Assembly: GCF_900129635.1 (NCBI RefSeq)
Contig: NZ_FSRB01000002.1
Span: 1,950,727-2,014,726 of the forward strand
DNA from: Singulisphaera sp. GP187
GTDB lineage: Bacteria > Planctomycetota > Planctomycetia > Isosphaerales > Isosphaeraceae
Direction of reading: 5' to 3'
Length of the DNA: 64,000 bases
Shown here piece after piece: positions 62,503-64,000 of the stretch. A program made the position numbers and the translations under genes. A model generated the notes under the pieces. The model was not told the DNA's origin, made no database searches, and saw only the letters and a program-made list of their open reading frames with translations. Position 1 is the stretch's first letter, and the number at the start of each line of letters is the position of its first letter.

Positions 62503-64000
62503 ATGTTCGGAAAACTGTCGGTCACCGTCGGTCACCCCTGGTGGCTGATTCTTCTCCCGATCCTGATCCCGCCGCTGATCTTACTCAGCTTTCGAAGCCT
62601 TTCGGGCTTGGGGTCGGTCCGGCGAATCGTCGCCATTCTCTTCCGGTCCGCGGTGGTGACTCTGATCGTGCTCGCGCTGGCCGAGCTCCAGATGGTGCGG
62701 CGCAGCGATCGGCTCACGACGATGTTCCTCCTCGATGGGTCGCAGAGTGTTCCCCGTGAGCTTCAAGGCCCCGCGCAGGATTACGTCACGGCCGCGTCGA
62801 GGAAGCGTCGGACGGACGACCTGACGGGGGTGATCGTCTTCGGTAAATCGCCAAGTGTGGAGTCTCCTCCGGCCCCCACCGAGATCAACTTGCTCGGAAT
62901 CGAAAGCACAATCGATTCGGAATATACGGATTTGGCATCGGCGATCAAATTGGCCCTGGCGACGTTCCCGGAAGACACCGCGCGGCGGATCGTGATCCTC
63001 TCCGACGGGAACGAGAACCGGGGCAACGCGATCGAGCAGGCCTTGACCGCCAAGAAGTTGGGCGTGCAAGTCGATACCGTGCCGCTCGACTACCACTACG
63101 ATCGCGAGGTCCTGGTCGAAAAGGTGTCGATTCCCCCCGACGTGAAGAAGGGGGAGACGGTCAACATCAACGTGGTCATTCGCGCCAGTGAGCCGACACG
63201 GGGGACCTTGCAGGTTTTCCAGAAGGCCGATAACTACCGGGCTCCCGCACCCGGCAACGAGACTCCCCAGCCGATCGAGCTCCAGCGCGGGATCAACGTC
63301 TTCAACCTGAAGCAGCAGATCAACGAGCCGAATTTCTACACGTTCGCCGCCGAGTTCGTGCCTGAAAAAGGAAGCGGGGACCGTCGCGCGATCAACAACG
63401 TCGCCGAAGGGTTTACCCACGCTCGCGGCAAGGCGCAGGTGCTCCTGATCGAGGGGACCGCGGGCGAGCATGTCGAGTTGATCCGGGCCCTCCGTGAGAA
63501 AGAGATCGCGGTCACCCCGTTGGTCGCGCCTCGGATCGAGGGTTCAGGTGGAGTCGGGGGGGATCCGCTGCCGACCGACCTGGCACAGCTTCAGCCGTAC
63601 GACTCGGTGATTCTCGCCAACGTACCGAAGGATTCTTTCACCGAGTCGCAGCACCAGATTCTCGAGTCGAACGTCCATGACATGGGCGCCGGCCTGGTGA
63701 TGATCGGTGGGCGCGATAGCTTTGGCGCGGGGGGGTGGATGAACACCCCCGTGGAGAAAGCCTTGCCGGTCGACATGCAGATCAAGGCGCTCAAGGTCCA
63801 AGGGATCGGCGCCATGGTCATGATCATGCACGCCAGCGAGATCCCCGAAGGGAACTACTGGCAGAAGGTCGTCGCCAAGGCCGCTCTCAATGCTCTTTCG
63901 ACATACGATTATGCCGGTATGCTTCACTGGGAGGGGCAGGAAGCCTGGCTCTTTTCGCTCCGCTCGATTGGCGGCGGCCGTCCCACGATGCTTCGCGCGA
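62503..64000 (+). CDS. VWA-domain, GATase1-like membrane protein (truncated by window end)
   Basis: The gene runs off the right edge after 499 codons. The N-terminus has two hydrophobic helices (about residues 11-28 and 37-55), as in BatA/BatB-type or YoaE-like proteins. A von Willebrand A domain follows, with MIDAS motif LLDGSQS near 75 and RRIVILSDGNENRGN near 165. An immunoglobulin-like part comes next, then a class I glutamine-amidotransferase-like domain with LLIEGTAGEH and VMIGGRDSFGAGGW near 400. The amidotransferase nucleophile is not evident, so that domain is probably non-catalytic. The ATG follows an ACGGAGG site. Confidence 0.85.
   Translation, partial: MFGKLSVTVGHPWWLILLPILIPPLILLSFRSLSGLGSVRRIVAILFRSAVVTLIVLALAELQMVRRSDRLTTMFLLDGSQSVPRELQGPAQDYVTAASRKRRTDDLTGVIVFGKSPSVESPPAPTEINLLGIESTIDSEYTDLASAIKLALATFPEDTARRIVILSDGNENRGNAIEQALTAKKLGVQVDTVPLDYHYDREVLVEKVSIPPDVKKGETVNINVVIRASEPTRGTLQVFQKADNYRAPAPGNETPQPIELQRGINVFNLKQQINEPNFYTFAAEFVPEKGSGDRRAINNVAEGFTHARGKAQVLLIEGTAGEHVELIRALREKEIAVTPLVAPRIEGSGGVGGDPLPTDLAQLQPYDSVILANVPKDSFTESQHQILESNVHDMGAGLVMIGGRDSFGAGGWMNTPVEKALPVDMQIKALKVQGIGAMVMIMHASEIPEGNYWQKVVAKAALNALSTYDYAGMLHWEGQEAWLFSLRSIGGGRPTMLRA

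Overview
The window reads as a high-GC chromosomal segment from a planctomycete, most likely of the Isosphaeraceae/Gemmatales type. The taxonomic call is an inference from gene content. The indicators are a cysteine-rich YTV-repeat surface protein (a family first noted in Rhodopirellula cell walls), a prenyltransferase-like protein carrying two DUF4159 modules, a plant-style AroD-AroE fusion, a YfhO-type membrane protein, secreted proteins with unusual architectures, and dispersed intergenic inverted repeats. No rRNA, tRNA, CRISPR array, complete insertion sequence or prophage was recognised. About 50 genes are supported, and most of the content is core metabolism.

Layout. 1-6.3 kb: polyprenyl diphosphate synthase, an XRE regulator behind an operator-like palindrome, then on the minus strand a PlsC acyltransferase with an AMP-ligase remnant, a calcineurin-type phosphoesterase and AsnB. 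7-15 kb (plus): a secreted propeller-like protein, the DUF4159 protein, overlapping larB-nnrD, a coiled-coil protein and an alpha/beta hydrolase. 15-27 kb: argJ and an SDR (minus), the YTV protein (plus), rdgB, a secreted SPOR-like protein and rph (minus), then the argB-argD-argF run (minus). 27-36 kb: metH (plus), a small secreted protein, an EF-G paralogue, and hisH-hisA (minus). 36-47.7 kb (minus): a lipoprotein, a LapA-like protein, prepilin peptidase, aroDE-aroK, mutL broken by a G8 tract, a two-component pair (histidine kinase plus NtrC-type regulator), and rpsO-pnp. 48-49 kb: a degenerate toxin-antitoxin locus. 49-55 kb (minus): two polytopic membrane proteins behind a TIGR03960-type B12/radical-SAM protein. 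55-64 kb: pdxA, a membrane-anchored protein, a secretin-N-like secreted protein, a PfkB-like kinase, an RNase Z-like protein, a Rieske ferredoxin, an NHL lipoprotein and a truncated VWA/GATase membrane protein.

The genes group into arginine (argJ, argB, argD, argF), histidine (hisA, hisH), shikimate (aroDE, aroK), B6 (pdxA), methionine (metH) and NAD(P)HX repair (nnrD) pathways, plus RNA turnover (rph, pnp, with rpsO) and envelope functions.

The observations most worth a second look are four. (1) At 48.1-48.8 kb, a FitA antitoxin with no standard start codon overlaps a chimeric gene whose N-terminus is the beginning of a PIN toxin and whose body is a HigA-like HTH antitoxin. (2) A G8 homopolymer splits MutL between its two endonuclease motifs. 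(3) A family of dispersed inverted repeats occurs at five loci; one copy is a 223-bp nested element with 21-bp termini. (4) The YTV protein is built from 30 strictly 16-residue units in two blocks. All calls rest on reading the sequence; no database search was run.
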